A DNA stretch of 64,000 nt from the NCBI RefSeq assembly GCF_014699055.1, contig NZ_JACXAC010000001.1:620001-684000 (forward strand), written 5' to 3'. Shown piece by piece: positions 1 through 8,366 of the stretch; position 1 is the first letter of the stretch; every line of letters starts with the position of its first letter. Made by a program: the position numbers and the translations under genes. The stretch comes from Hymenobacter armeniacus. Lineage in GTDB: Bacteria; Bacteroidota; Bacteroidia; Cytophagales; Hymenobacteraceae. The notes under the pieces were generated by a model that did no database searches, had not been told where the DNA came from, and saw only the letters and a list, made by a program, of their open reading frames with translations.

Positions 1-2
1 TG

Positions 3-656
3 TCGGCCCCCGGCCCCTACGACAAGGGCGCCAACACCTACTACAACGTGGAGCCGATTCCGGCCGAGTGGACGCCCGCCCAGGCCGAAAGCTACCTGCG
101 CGAGTACAACGACTACACCCTGCAGATTCTCAACATCCACGAGGCCATTCCGGGGCACTACACGCAGCTCGTGTACGCCAACCGCTCGCCTTCGCTGGTG
201 AAAAGTATTTTCGGCAACGGCGCCATGGTGGAGGGCTGGGCCGTGTACGCTGAGCGCATGATGCTGGAAAGCGGCTACGGCAACAATTCCGACGAAATGT
301 GGCTGCTGTGGGACAAATGGAACATGCGCTCGACGCTAAACGCCATTATCGACCACGCCATTCAGGTGGACAACATGAGCGAAAACGACGTGGTGAAGCT
401 GCTGCGCCGCGAGGGCTTCCAGGAAGAAGCCGAGGCCCGGGGCAAATGGCTGCGGGCCACGCTCAGCCAGGTGCAGCTCAGCAGCTACTTCACGGGCTAC
501 ACCGAGATTTATGCCCTGCGCGAAGAGCTGAAGCAACAGGAAGGCAAAAGCTTCGACCTGAAGTCTTTCAACGAAAACTTCCTGAGCTACGGGAGCGCCC
601 CGGTCAAGTACATTCGGGAGCTGATGCTGCGGCCGGCGGCGGCGCAAAAGCAATAG
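3..656 (+). CDS. DUF885 family protein, C-terminal part (gene begins before the window)
   Basis: The reading frame is open from the first bases of the window, so this is the 3' end of a longer gene; the GTG at 48 is not a convincing start. The visible part has the DUF885 hallmarks: an HEAIPGHY segment, which is a zinc-peptidase-like HExxxGH motif, followed by GAMVEGWAVYAERMM and a helical C-terminus rich in charged residues. DUF885 proteins are usually about 550-600 aa secreted or lipoprotein metallopeptidase-like proteins of Bacteroidota and Proteobacteria with poorly known substrates. Only about 217 residues are present, so signal peptide and length cannot be judged. Confidence 0.85.
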   Translation, partial: SAPGPYDKGANTYYNVEPIPAEWTPAQAESYLREYNDYTLQILNIHEAIPGHYTQLVYANRSPSLVKSIFGNGAMVEGWAVYAERMMLESGYGNNSDEMWLLWDKWNMRSTLNAIIDHAIQVDNMSENDVVKLLRREGFQEEAEARGKWLRATLSQVQLSSYFTGYTEIYALREELKQQEGKSFDLKSFNENFLSYGSAPVKYIRELMLRPAAAQKQ

Positions 657-736
657 GCCGGGGCTGACGGAATTTTTTCGTTTTGCGGTATGTATGGGCC
701 GCGAAACGTTTTAAAATCCGGATTTCGACTTCTTGT

Positions 737-1093
737 ATGTTTGAATTCTTACGAAGCACCGTCGTTGACACCGACGACGAAGGCCTGCGCCGCATCACCC
801 ACGAGCGGATGAAAGTGTTTGCCAAGTTCACCGCCGAAGACTGCCTCACCTGCAAGCTGCTGGGCCCCGGCTTCGCCAAATTTGCCGACGATGAGGAGTA
901 CCAGGGCATCTTGTTCGTACGCCTGGCCTCCGACGAAAACCCCGTGGCCAAGCAGCTCATGAACCAGCGGGCCGCGCCTTTCTTCGTGAGCTACTGCCAG
1001 GGCCGCATTCTGGAGTGCGACACCCGCGAAACCGACGCCGACGTGCGCGCCCAGCTCGACCGCCTGCGCGCCTTCATGCCGCACACGGCTTAG
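737..1093 (+). CDS. Thioredoxin-like protein with CxxC motif
   Basis: 118 aa. The start is placed at the ATG giving MFEFLRST; a longer in-frame extension to 683 has no supporting features. It contains ECLTCKLLGPGF, a CxxC in the position of the thioredoxin active site, then a strand/helix pattern and APFFVSYCQG, which resembles the thioredoxin cis-proline loop. No signal peptide is seen, so it is probably cytoplasmic. The usual WCGPC is replaced by CLTC, so it may be a divergent disulfide reductase or a thioredoxin-fold protein of other function. It stands alone between the DUF885 gene and a palindromic repeat. Confidence 0.7.
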   Translation: MFEFLRSTVVDTDDEGLRRITHERMKVFAKFTAEDCLTCKLLGPGFAKFADDEEYQGILFVRLASDENPVAKQLMNQRAAPFFVSYCQGRILECDTRETDADVRAQLDRLRAFMPHTA

Positions 1094-1099
1094 CCAGCC

Positions 1100-1178
1100 G
1101 TACCCCCAAGCTGCGCTTGGGTCCACCCAAACCGCCCCCCAACAAAGCCCACCGGGCCGCAGCACAGCTGCGGGGTAC
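1100..1178. repeat. Intergenic inverted repeat, GTACCCC-AAGCTG family
   Basis: An imperfect inverted repeat: the left arm starts GTACCCCCAAGCTGCGCTTG and the right arm ends GCACAGCTGCGGGGTAC. The same sequence theme occurs as a near-perfect palindrome at 59337-59438. It lies between two plus-strand genes and could act as a REP-like element or as a 3' end structure for the thioredoxin-like transcript. Confidence 0.6.
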
Positions 1179-1209
1179 AATCCGCTACCTCGGCGGGCTA
1201 CCTTTGGGC

Positions 1210-1977
1210 ATGTTTTTTCTGCTCTCCAAACTTCTCGACGTTGTTTTATTGCCCGCCGTGTGGCTCCTGGCGCTGCTGCTGGCCGCCCTGGTGGCGCTGC
1301 AGCCCCGCCGCCAGCGGCAGTGGCTGGTAGCGGCCACCGTGCTGGCCCTGCTCTGTACCAACAACGCTCTGGTGAACGAGGCCCTACTGGCCTGGGAAAA
1401 GCCACCCGTGCCGCTGGCCGCCCTGCCCGCCCACGCCGATGCCGCCGTGCTGCTCACCGGCATCACCTCCGTCGACAAGTCGCCCCACGACCGGGTGTAC
1501 CTCAACGCCGGCGCCGACCGCCTCACCAACGCCCTGTGGCTGTACCGGGCCGGGCGTGTGCGCCGCATCATCGTGTCGGGCGGCTCGGGCGCGCTGCAGC
1601 AGAAGGCCCACACTGAAGCCGCCGACCTGACCGCCCTGCTGCGCCTGGCCGGCGTGCCCAACGCCGACATCATTCAGGAAGACAGCAGCCGCAACACCCG
1701 CGAAAACGCCCTGTTCACCAAGCGCCTGCTGGCCGGCTACCCAGGCACCGACACGCTGATTCTGGTCACGTCGGCGTTTCATCAGCGGCGCGCGCTGGGC
1801 TGCTTCCGCAAAGTGGGGCTGCAGCCCATCAGCTTCCCAGCCGGGTTCCGCAGCTCCGACCGCAAGGGCACGCCCGACTACTGGCTGGTGCCCAACGCCG
1901 GCGCGCTGGAGAATTTGAACGTGCTGATTCACGAAATCAGCGGCTGGCTGACGTACAAAGCGCTGGGGTATCTGTAG
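1210..1977 (+). CDS. YdcF/ElyC-like DUF218 membrane protein
   Basis: 255 aa, started at the ATG giving MFFLLSKLLDV. Two N-terminal hydrophobic helices (about residues 1-24 and 34-52) are followed by a soluble DUF218 domain: DAAVLLTGI, LTNALWLYRAGRVRRIIVSGG, then EDSSRNTRENALFTKRLL and LVTSAFHQRRALGCF. These are the conserved G, SGG, E-SxxTxENA and TS-FHxxRA blocks of the YdcF/SanA/ElyC family. Members with this topology act at the cell envelope, for example ElyC in E. coli peptidoglycan and lipid-carrier homeostasis; the chemical role is not established. The ORF could be extended to 1015 but that would cross the palindromic repeat. Confidence 0.85.
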   Translation: MFFLLSKLLDVVLLPAVWLLALLLAALVALQPRRQRQWLVAATVLALLCTNNALVNEALLAWEKPPVPLAALPAHADAAVLLTGITSVDKSPHDRVYLNAGADRLTNALWLYRAGRVRRIIVSGGSGALQQKAHTEAADLTALLRLAGVPNADIIQEDSSRNTRENALFTKRLLAGYPGTDTLILVTSAFHQRRALGCFRKVGLQPISFPAGFRSSDRKGTPDYWLVPNAGALENLNVLIHEISGWLTYKALGYL

Positions 1978-2060
1978 AGTCGGGTAGTTGAAATGCCGTT
2001 TCCCTGAACGTTCATTCAGCTAATGGTCAGTATCTTCAGCCTTTCACCTTTTCTTTGGTT

Positions 2061-2348
2061 ATGAAACTCGAACCACTTTTCCTACTGGGCCTGACGCTAG
2101 TGGCTCTAGGCAGTCCTGCTTCCGCTCAAACAACGCCAGCTCCTGCACCCAATACCTCCCTGGGGAGAGGAGCCCCTCACCCCAAACGGGCTGCCGCTTC
2201 CCCGCGCACGGTCACGGTGCCGATGTCAGCCGTGAAACTAGACACCGCTGCCTTTCGTCGCGGACGCCCCGCTGACGCCATTCTACTTCGCGTCCAGGAC
2301 CTTCCACCTTATCGAAAAACTAAAGGAGGAAGTCGTTCGAGAAACTAA
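2061..2348 (+). CDS. Small secreted hypothetical protein
   Basis: 95 aa from the ATG giving MKLEPLFLLGL. Residues 1-21 form a signal peptide ending ASAQ, a typical signal peptidase I site in Bacteroidota. The mature part is proline- and basic-rich with no recognised domain. The 3' end runs into a 25-bp direct repeat that supplies the stop codon; without one repeat copy the protein would end RSSIRSF instead of RSRN. It may be real or a decaying gene. Confidence 0.4.
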   Translation: MKLEPLFLLGLTLVALGSPASAQTTPAPAPNTSLGRGAPHPKRAAASPRTVTVPMSAVKLDTAAFRRGRPADAILLRVQDLPPYRKTKGGSRSRN

Positions 2349-2365
2349 AGGAGGAGGTCGTTCGA
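2316..2365. repeat. 25-bp tandem duplication at the end of a small ORF
   Basis: Two adjacent 25-bp units (2316-2340 and 2341-2365) share the core ACTAAAGGAGGA followed by GTCGTTCGA, with two mismatches. The unit is not a multiple of three, so the duplication changes the C-terminus and brings a TAA into frame. The rest of the gap to 2597 shows no gene or clear signal. Confidence 0.7.
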
Positions 2366-2597
2366 GCATCCGCTCCTTTTAGCAAACCTTACTGTACCAA
2401 GCCAGCTGGGTCCAGCGTCAGTAGCAAAAAGCATATTGTTGCGTGCGTTGAGTTAATGAAATCCGTCTACGAATCACAGTTTACGAAAAGCACGGAGTAG
2501 ATGAGTCTCGTAAACTCCTGCAAAAGCGAGAATCACTCATGATGGGGCACTGCCGTAAGCAACCATTCAAACAATAATCGCCCCTGCCCGCAACTGT

Positions 2598-3995
2598 CTA
2601 TTCGACTTTACGGCCCTCATTACCGGCCTCTTTCCCAACCCAAATAGACTTCTGGTTGACAAACTCCCGGATGCCCAGATACGACAGCTCCCGCCCGTAG
2701 CCGGACTTCTTCACGCCGCCAAACGGCAGCTCCGGCATCGACTTCACCAAACCGTTCACGAACACGGCGCCACTTTCTATCTGGCGGGCCAGGTCTTCGC
2801 CCTTTTTGGCATCCCGCGTCCACACTGCCGCGCCCAGGCCGAAGCGCGAGTCGTTGGCCAGGCGCACGGCATCGGCGGCGTTTTTGGCTTCGAGAACGAG
2901 TGCTACTGGGCCGAAAAACTCTTCGGTGTAGGCGCGCTGGCCGGGTTTGACGTTTGACAGAATCATGGGCCGGAACAGGGCGGTGCCGGGCTTGGCCTGG
3001 CCGCCGTGCAGCTCCACTTTGGCGCCCTGGGCCACCGAGTCGTTCACCTGTTCGGTGAGCTCGTCGGCGAGGTCGGCGCGGGCCATGGGGCCGTACTGAG
3101 TGGCCGGGTCGAGCGGGTCGCCGGGGCGGAAGGCCAGCAGGTGGGTTTTCAGCTGGTTGATGAAGTCCTTGAGCACGGGCTTCTCCACAATGAAGCGCTT
3201 GGCCGCGATGCAGCTCTGACCACTGTTTATCATGCGGCTCTGGGCGGCGGTTTTGGCAGCTAGGGCCACGTCGGCATCGGCCAGCACAAGGAAAGGGTCG
3301 GAGCCGCCCAGCTCCAGCACCATTTTCTTAATGTGCTGCCCGGCAATAGCCGCCACCGAAGCGCCCGCGCCCTCGCTGCCCGTGAGCGTGGCGGCGCGCA
3401 CCCGGTCATCGGCCAGCAGCTTCTCCACCAAATCTGACCCAACTAGCAAGGTGCGGAAGCAGGCCGGCGGCAGGCCCGCGTCGTGGAATATTTTCTCCAA
3501 AGCCAGGGCGCACTGCGGCACGTTGGAAGCGTGCTTGAGCAGGCCCACGTTGCCGGCCATCAGGGCCGGGGCGGCGAAGCGCACCACCTGCCACAGTGGG
3601 AAATTCCAGGGCATGATGGCCAGCACCACGCCCAGGGGCTGGTAGCTGATGAAGCTGCGGCCGGCGTCGGTGTCGATGAGCTCATCGGCCAGGAAGCCCT
3701 CGGCGCGCTCGGCGTAGAAGTCGCAGCAGGTGGCGCACTTCTGGGCTTCGGCGCGGCCGTCGGTCACGGGTTTGCCCATTTCGAGGGCCATGAGGCGGGC
3801 CAGCTCGTCCTGGCGCTCGCGCAGCAGCGCGGCGGCGCGGCGCAGCACGCCGGCCCGGTGCGCCCAGGTGGTGGCTTGCCAGGCGGCCGCCGCGCGGTGG
3901 GCCTGGCCCAGAATGCGCTCGGTTTTGGCCCAGCTGAAGGCCGGGAAGCGGCGCAGGCGGCGCCCGGTGTAGGGGTTGAGGGATTCGATGGGCAT
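2598..3995 (-). CDS. gabD: NAD(P)-dependent succinate-semialdehyde/aldehyde dehydrogenase
   Basis: 465 aa from MPIESLNPYTGRRL; a 22-residue upstream extension looks non-coding. It has the aldehyde dehydrogenase superfamily layout: LGVVLAIMPWNFPLWQ (cofactor and substrate tunnel), LTGSEGAGASVA, LELGGSDPFLVL containing the general-base glutamate, NSGQSCIAAKRF containing the catalytic cysteine, and C-terminal LPFGGVKKSGYGRELS. Sequence style and length match the short GabD/Sad group that oxidises succinate semialdehyde to succinate; another aldehyde substrate is possible. It is a single gene convergent with the small ORF upstream and divergent from the sigma factor. Confidence 0.85.
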   Translation of the reverse strand: MPIESLNPYTGRRLRRFPAFSWAKTERILGQAHRAAAAWQATTWAHRAGVLRRAAALLRERQDELARLMALEMGKPVTDGRAEAQKCATCCDFYAERAEGFLADELIDTDAGRSFISYQPLGVVLAIMPWNFPLWQVVRFAAPALMAGNVGLLKHASNVPQCALALEKIFHDAGLPPACFRTLLVGSDLVEKLLADDRVRAATLTGSEGAGASVAAIAGQHIKKMVLELGGSDPFLVLADADVALAAKTAAQSRMINSGQSCIAAKRFIVEKPVLKDFINQLKTHLLAFRPGDPLDPATQYGPMARADLADELTEQVNDSVAQGAKVELHGGQAKPGTALFRPMILSNVKPGQRAYTEEFFGPVALVLEAKNAADAVRLANDSRFGLGAAVWTRDAKKGEDLARQIESGAVFVNGLVKSMPELPFGGVKKSGYGRELSYLGIREFVNQKSIWVGKEAGNEGRKVE

Positions 3996-4191
3996 GGCGA
4001 GAACTGAAGAAGGGGCGGGGGAGAGTGAAGTGGCCGGCCCGCGGCGCAAATATTCGTTCAACTTACATGGGCTTAGTTCGGTTGCGTATACCGTCGGGGC
4101 CGTATAGCGCTATTTGCGGTGGCTGCGCGTATTTTCGTGCACTTCCGGTGGTGCCGGCTTCGGCTTCATTTTCTCACTTTCAGTCACTCCT

Positions 4192-4752
4192 GTGTCGGAT
4201 ACTCCTTTAATTTCCCTGCCACCCGCCGCCGAGGCGGAGCTCGTCCGGCGCCTGCAGGCGCGCGACGAATCGGCCATGACGCTGTTCTACGACCGATATT
4301 CGGCCGCGCTCTACGGCGTCATCTTCCGCATCGTGAAGGCCGAAGACGAGGCCGAGGACGTGCTGCAGGAAGCGCTGGTCAAAATCTGGCACGCCTTTGC
4401 CAGCTACGACCCCGGCAAGGGCCGCCTCTTCACGTGGGTGCTCAACATTTGCCGAAATCTGAGCATCGACAAAATCCGCTCCCGACAGCACCGCGTAGGT
4501 AGCCGCACTCAGGGACTGGACGATAGTCTGACCGCGCAACGCCAGGCAGCGCCAACGGCCTTCCGCCCCGAGCACATTGGTTTGCAGGAAATCACCCAAA
4601 AGCTGGTTCCCGAACAACGCCAGATTATCGACCTGCTCTATTTCGAGGGCTTCACCCAGAGTGAAGTGGCGGAGGAGCTCAACATCCCGCTGGGGACGGT
4701 GAAAACCCGCGCCCGCACTGCCATCAAAGTCCTCAGCAAACTTATTCGCTAA
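4192..4752 (+). CDS. ECF RNA polymerase sigma factor
   Basis: 186 aa from a GTG giving MSDTPLISLPPAA; the longer ORF from 4114 adds residues unlike the family. Region 2 runs FYDRYSAALYG to GRLFTWVLNICRNLSIDKIR, and region 4 is LVPEQRQIIDLLYFEGFTQ then AEELNIPLGTVKTRARTAI, a clear helix-turn-helix. It resembles the SigK-type ECF group, which is normally held by an RskA-like anti-sigma factor. The next gene, 7 bp downstream, encodes just such a protein, so the two form an operon. Confidence 0.93.
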   Translation: MSDTPLISLPPAAEAELVRRLQARDESAMTLFYDRYSAALYGVIFRIVKAEDEAEDVLQEALVKIWHAFASYDPGKGRLFTWVLNICRNLSIDKIRSRQHRVGSRTQGLDDSLTAQRQAAPTAFRPEHIGLQEITQKLVPEQRQIIDLLYFEGFTQSEVAEELNIPLGTVKTRARTAIKVLSKLIR

Positions 4753-4759
4753 ACCAATC

Positions 4760-5671
4760 GTGGAAAACATCCAAGACTATATAGAATCGGGCATCCTGGA
4801 GCAGTACGCTCTCGGAGAGCTTTCGCCGGCCGAGCAGGCCGCCGTGGAAGGCATGGCTGCCCGGCACCCGGAGGTCCGCGAGGAGCTACAGCAGGTTCAG
4901 CTTGCCTTCGGCGTGTACGCCGAAGCCCACGCCCTGACGCCGCCCGCCGGCATGCGCGAGCGGGTGCTGCACAACGTGATGGCCCAGATTGCCGCGCCCG
5001 CCGCCAATTCGACCCCCAACGCCTCGCTGCGCGCCGACGTCGATGCAGTGGCTCAGAATCCCACTGCGCCTGTTATTTCGACCCAACCCGTTGGCTATGG
5101 CGAGGCCGTGAATCGGACGCTCACGCCGGCGGCTGAGGCCCCGGCGCGCTCCCTGTGGGCCATGGCCGCCTCGGTGGCGCTGCTGCTGAGCCTGGGCGCC
5201 AACTTCCTGCTGTATTCGCGCTGGAAAGACGCCAGCTCCGACCTCGTGGCCCTGCAAAACGAGAAGGCGCGCTTCGCCACCACCACCACGGTGCTGAACC
5301 GGCAGGTGGGCGACCTGCGCCAGGAAAACCAGGTGCTGCGCAACGACGAATTCCGCGCCGTGGCCCTGGCCGGCACCAAAACCGCGCCCACGGCCCACGC
5401 CCGGGTGCTGTTCAACCCGGCCACGCACAAGGTGTACGTCGACGTGAAAAGCCTGCCCGCGCTGCCGGCCGGCAAGCAGTACCAGCTGTGGGCCCTCGAC
5501 AAGGGCAAGCCGATTGACGCCGGAGTGCTGACGGCGGCCACCGCCACCGGCGAAGGCCTGCAGGCCATGAAAGACATTGCCAGCGCCCAAACTTTTGCCA
5601 TGACCGTGGAGCCCGCCGGCGGCAGCGTGAACCCGACCCTGAGCACGATGACGGTGGTTGGGAACATCTAG
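4760..5671 (+). CDS. RskA-like transmembrane anti-sigma factor
   Basis: 303 aa from GTG. The N-terminus (MENIQDYIESGILEQYALGE) is the cytoplasmic anti-sigma domain without a zinc finger. A single membrane helix lies near residues 133-153 (ASVALLLSLGANFLLY), and the outer part carries the RskA fold with ARVLFNPATHKVYVDV and AGKQYQLWALDKGKPIDAG. A coiled region (DLVALQNEKARF to QENQVLRN) precedes that domain. It should bind the ECF factor encoded just upstream at the membrane and release it on an envelope signal. Confidence 0.9.
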   Translation: MENIQDYIESGILEQYALGELSPAEQAAVEGMAARHPEVREELQQVQLAFGVYAEAHALTPPAGMRERVLHNVMAQIAAPAANSTPNASLRADVDAVAQNPTAPVISTQPVGYGEAVNRTLTPAAEAPARSLWAMAASVALLLSLGANFLLYSRWKDASSDLVALQNEKARFATTTTVLNRQVGDLRQENQVLRNDEFRAVALAGTKTAPTAHARVLFNPATHKVYVDVKSLPALPAGKQYQLWALDKGKPIDAGVLTAATATGEGLQAMKDIASAQTFAMTVEPAGGSVNPTLSTMTVVGNI

Positions 5672-5806
5672 CGGCCACTCCTCCCAAAAACGGAAAGCCG
5701 GCTGCTAACTTGCACCGGCTAACCGCTTCCCGAACGTTACCGCCCGTTAGCCAACCCGGCCGATGGGCGGTAATTGTTTATTCATCAAACAGGTAATTCT
5801 GAGTTT

Positions 5807-6346
5807 ATGCACGGCACCATTCTTACCCTGCTCAAGCGCTACGTGCAAACGCAATACGACCACAGCACCTGGGTGAAGCTGATGGAGCTTTCGGGGTTGG
5901 AGCACCTCGAGTTTGACCACAAAACCGCCTACCCCGACGAGCACCTGTACGCCCTGGTGGGCCACGCCGCTGAGATGACGGGGCTGTCGGCCGGCGAGCT
6001 GCACGAGAAATTCGGCGAGTACCTCGTGCCCGACCTCATGTACATGTACCAGAAGCTGCTGAAGCCCGAGTGGAAAACCCTGGACATGCTGGAACACACC
6101 GAACTCACCATGCACCGGCAAGTGCGCCAGGAGCACGCCGAAAACGCCCCGCCCGTGCTCGACGTCACCCGCCTCGGGCCCAACGAGCTGTACATCGACT
6201 ACGTGTCGCCGCGCCGCATGGGCGGGCTGGCCGTGGGCATTGTGCGCGGGCTGGCCGCCTACTACGACGAGGCCGACCGCATCGACGTGATGCCCACCAC
6301 CACCGAAGACGGGCAGCGAGTACGCATACACGTGCGCCGCACCTAA
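5807..6346 (+). CDS. Stand-alone H-NOX (heme NO/O2-binding) protein
   Basis: 179 aa from MHGTILTLLKRYV, the usual length of a single H-NOX domain. The fold signatures are visible: the N-terminal helix MHGTILTLLKRYVQTQYD, the probable proximal heme histidine in TELTMHRQV, and the Tyr-x-Ser-x-Arg heme-propionate motif in YIDYVSPRRMGG. The family binds heme and senses NO or O2, normally signalling through a partner kinase or cyclase. No such partner is adjacent; an AhpD-like peroxidase and a rhodanese follow on the same strand. The TTG at 5774 is a less likely start. Confidence 0.85.
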   Translation: MHGTILTLLKRYVQTQYDHSTWVKLMELSGLEHLEFDHKTAYPDEHLYALVGHAAEMTGLSAGELHEKFGEYLVPDLMYMYQKLLKPEWKTLDMLEHTELTMHRQVRQEHAENAPPVLDVTRLGPNELYIDYVSPRRMGGLAVGIVRGLAAYYDEADRIDVMPTTTEDGQRVRIHVRRT

Positions 6347-6387
6347 CGCACGCCACACCTTTTATTTCTTCCCAACCCCGCCAACAC

Positions 6388-6720
6388 ATGAGCAGCTACT
6401 ATAACCCCGCCGACCTCGCCAAATTTGGAAAAATCAGCGACTGGCAGCCCGAAATGGGCCGTAAATTCTTCGACTACTACGGCGAAGTCTTCAAAGAAGG
6501 TGCCCTGTCGGAGCGCGAAAAGTCGTTGATTGCGCTGGCCGTGGCGCACGTGGTGCAGTGCCCGTACTGCATCGATGCCTACACTTCCGACGCCTTGCAG
6601 AAAGGCGTGGACGAAACCGAAATGATGGAAGCCGTGCACGTGGGGGCCGCCATCAAGGGCGGGGCCACGCTGGTGCACGCCACCATGATGATGAACAAGG
6701 CCAAGGAGCTTTCCATGTAA
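6388..6720 (+). CDS. AhpD-like carboxymuconolactone decarboxylase family protein
   Basis: 110 aa from MSSYYNPADLAKFG. It contains EKSLIALAVAHVVQCPYCID, where the CPYC pair and the following acidic/helical segment make up the AhpD-type redox centre, followed by EMMEAVHVGAAIKGGATLVH. The sequence closely resembles the short family annotated as arsenosugar-biosynthesis-associated peroxidase-like protein. No radical SAM ArsS partner is present here, so that pathway assignment is uncertain. It lies 41 bp after the H-NOX gene and may be co-transcribed with it and with the rhodanese that follows. Confidence 0.85.
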   Translation: MSSYYNPADLAKFGKISDWQPEMGRKFFDYYGEVFKEGALSEREKSLIALAVAHVVQCPYCIDAYTSDALQKGVDETEMMEAVHVGAAIKGGATLVHATMMMNKAKELSM

Positions 6721-6751
6721 CTAGCGGCGCCCGGCCGGTTTTATCGAGTCT

Positions 6752-7285
6752 ATGTCGTTTGCCTTCGTCGCGTCTTCCTGCCTGCTACTGGGCGTTTTCG
6801 GCCTGAGCGGCTGCGGCCCCGATTCTGTGGGGGAGGCGCGGCCCTCGGCGGCCTACCGCCGCATGCTGCAGCTGCTGTACAAGCACACCGTGCCCACGGT
6901 GGCGCCCGCCGCGCTGGCCCGCGCCCTGGCCGGGCCCGACGCCCCGCTGCTGCTCGATGTGCGCACGCCCGCCGAGTACGGCGTGAGCCACCTGCGCGGT
7001 GCCCAACTGGTGCCGTATGACGCGGTGGCCACGCAGGATTTTGCGGGCGTTGACCGCCGCCGCCCGGTGGTGGTGTATTGCTCGGTGGGCGCGCGCAGCG
7101 AGCGCCTGGGCGAGCGGCTGCGCAGCCTGGGCTTCGAGCACGTGAGCAACCTCTACGGCGGGCTGTTTGAGTGGGTGAACGAGGGCTACCCGGTGGTGAA
7201 TGCCCACGGGCCTACCACCGACGTGCATCCTTACTCAGCGCTTTGGGGCGCCTGGCTCAGGCGCGGCCGCAAGACGTATCAATAG
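6752..7285 (+). CDS. Rhodanese-like lipoprotein
   Basis: 177 aa. The N-terminus ends in a lipobox (FGLSGC, cysteine near residue 21), predicting a lipid-anchored envelope protein. A single rhodanese domain follows: LLLDVRTPAEYGVSHLRGAQ, the active-site loop VVYCSVGARSE with its catalytic cysteine, and VSNLYGGLFEWVNEGYPV. Such single-domain sulfurtransferases move sulfane sulfur or serve redox functions. It is 31 bp downstream of the AhpD-like gene. Confidence 0.85.
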   Translation: MSFAFVASSCLLLGVFGLSGCGPDSVGEARPSAAYRRMLQLLYKHTVPTVAPAALARALAGPDAPLLLDVRTPAEYGVSHLRGAQLVPYDAVATQDFAGVDRRRPVVVYCSVGARSERLGERLRSLGFEHVSNLYGGLFEWVNEGYPVVNAHGPTTDVHPYSALWGAWLRRGRKTYQ

Positions 7286-7424
7286 CAGTTCTACCTGCTA
7301 ATATTGGGGGGCGTCAGTCCGTACTCCCCGTTGTCGCGTATGCATTCGCCCGCCTTGGCGCATCGCCTTTTCGATGGTGCCGGGGCCAGCAGGTGCCTGC
7401 GCCGTTTTCATTTCATTGTTTTCC

Positions 7425-8318
7425 ATGCCACGCTCCCCTTACCGGACGGCTTTTTTTTCGCTTCTGCTCAGCACTGGCCTGGCCGGCTGCCAAGCGCCTA
7501 CCAACGAGCAGGCCGCGGGCCGGGCGCCGGTTTCGGCGCAGGCCCTGCAGGCGGTGCTGCCGCATTTCGACCAAAACTGGGCCATGCGCAAGCTGTGGGA
7601 AGACGGCCTGGCCGAAGTGGCCACCTACGACGCCGAGCGCGTGGTGTACAAAAAGCCGCGCCGCTTCGAGTACACCATGATTACGGTGAAGGAGGAATTC
7701 AACCAGCAGTTCAACGTCAAAACCGACGACTACAAGCGCCAGGACTTGTTCCCGGTGATGAAAATCAACCAGTTCTGCGCCATTCCGGCCGACCAGTACC
7801 CGTACCACTACCTGACGTCGCTGTTTTTCCGGCGCGACCAGCCCGTGGCGCTCTACAAAATGACCACCTCCTCGCAGGAGTGGTGCGGCAACACGTTCAA
7901 GTCCATCATCGACGACGGCGTGAACTTCGAAATGTGGTACCACTCGTACTGGGACGGCGAAGGCAGCAGCAACCGCGACCTGCGCCGCGACGTGTTTTTG
8001 GAAGACGCCTTGCCCTACACGCTGCGCAGCCTGAAATTTGATTCCCGGCCCGCTTTCAGCCTGGTGGTGATGGACCTGCAGCAAACCAACCGCGCCAAGC
8101 CGCCGGTGTACTACCAGGCCCGCCTCAGCACGGCCGACGTGCCCGCCGACAAGCAAAACCCGGCCGCCTGGCGGGTAAGCATTCAGCTGGCTCCGGACAA
8201 GGCAAACACCTACCTCTTCGCCAAGGAATACCCCAACCTGCTGCTGCACCAAAGCACCTGGGACGGCCGCACCCTGCAGCTGAAAGGCGTGCGCCGCTAC
8301 GCCTATTGGCCCAAATAA
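7425..8318 (+). CDS. Bacteroidota lipoprotein of unknown function
   Basis: 297 aa from MPRSPYRTAFF; a signal sequence ends in the lipobox STGLAGC. The mature part (MRKLWEDGLAEVATYDAERV, DLFPVMKINQFCAIPADQYP, MTTSSQEWCGNTF) resembles a widespread Bacteroidota lipoprotein family that is often labelled septum formation inhibitor Maf in databases although it lacks the Maf pyrophosphatase fold. I do not assign a biochemical role. The upstream ORF extension to 7374 has no signal peptide and is not used. Confidence 0.6.
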   Translation: MPRSPYRTAFFSLLLSTGLAGCQAPTNEQAAGRAPVSAQALQAVLPHFDQNWAMRKLWEDGLAEVATYDAERVVYKKPRRFEYTMITVKEEFNQQFNVKTDDYKRQDLFPVMKINQFCAIPADQYPYHYLTSLFFRRDQPVALYKMTTSSQEWCGNTFKSIIDDGVNFEMWYHSYWDGEGSSNRDLRRDVFLEDALPYTLRSLKFDSRPAFSLVVMDLQQTNRAKPPVYYQARLSTADVPADKQNPAAWRVSIQLAPDKANTYLFAKEYPNLLLHQSTWDGRTLQLKGVRRYAYWPK

Positions 8319-8366
8319 ATCGGAATTCGGGCTGGGCCGCCGCGACTGCTTGGCTACTGATAATGG

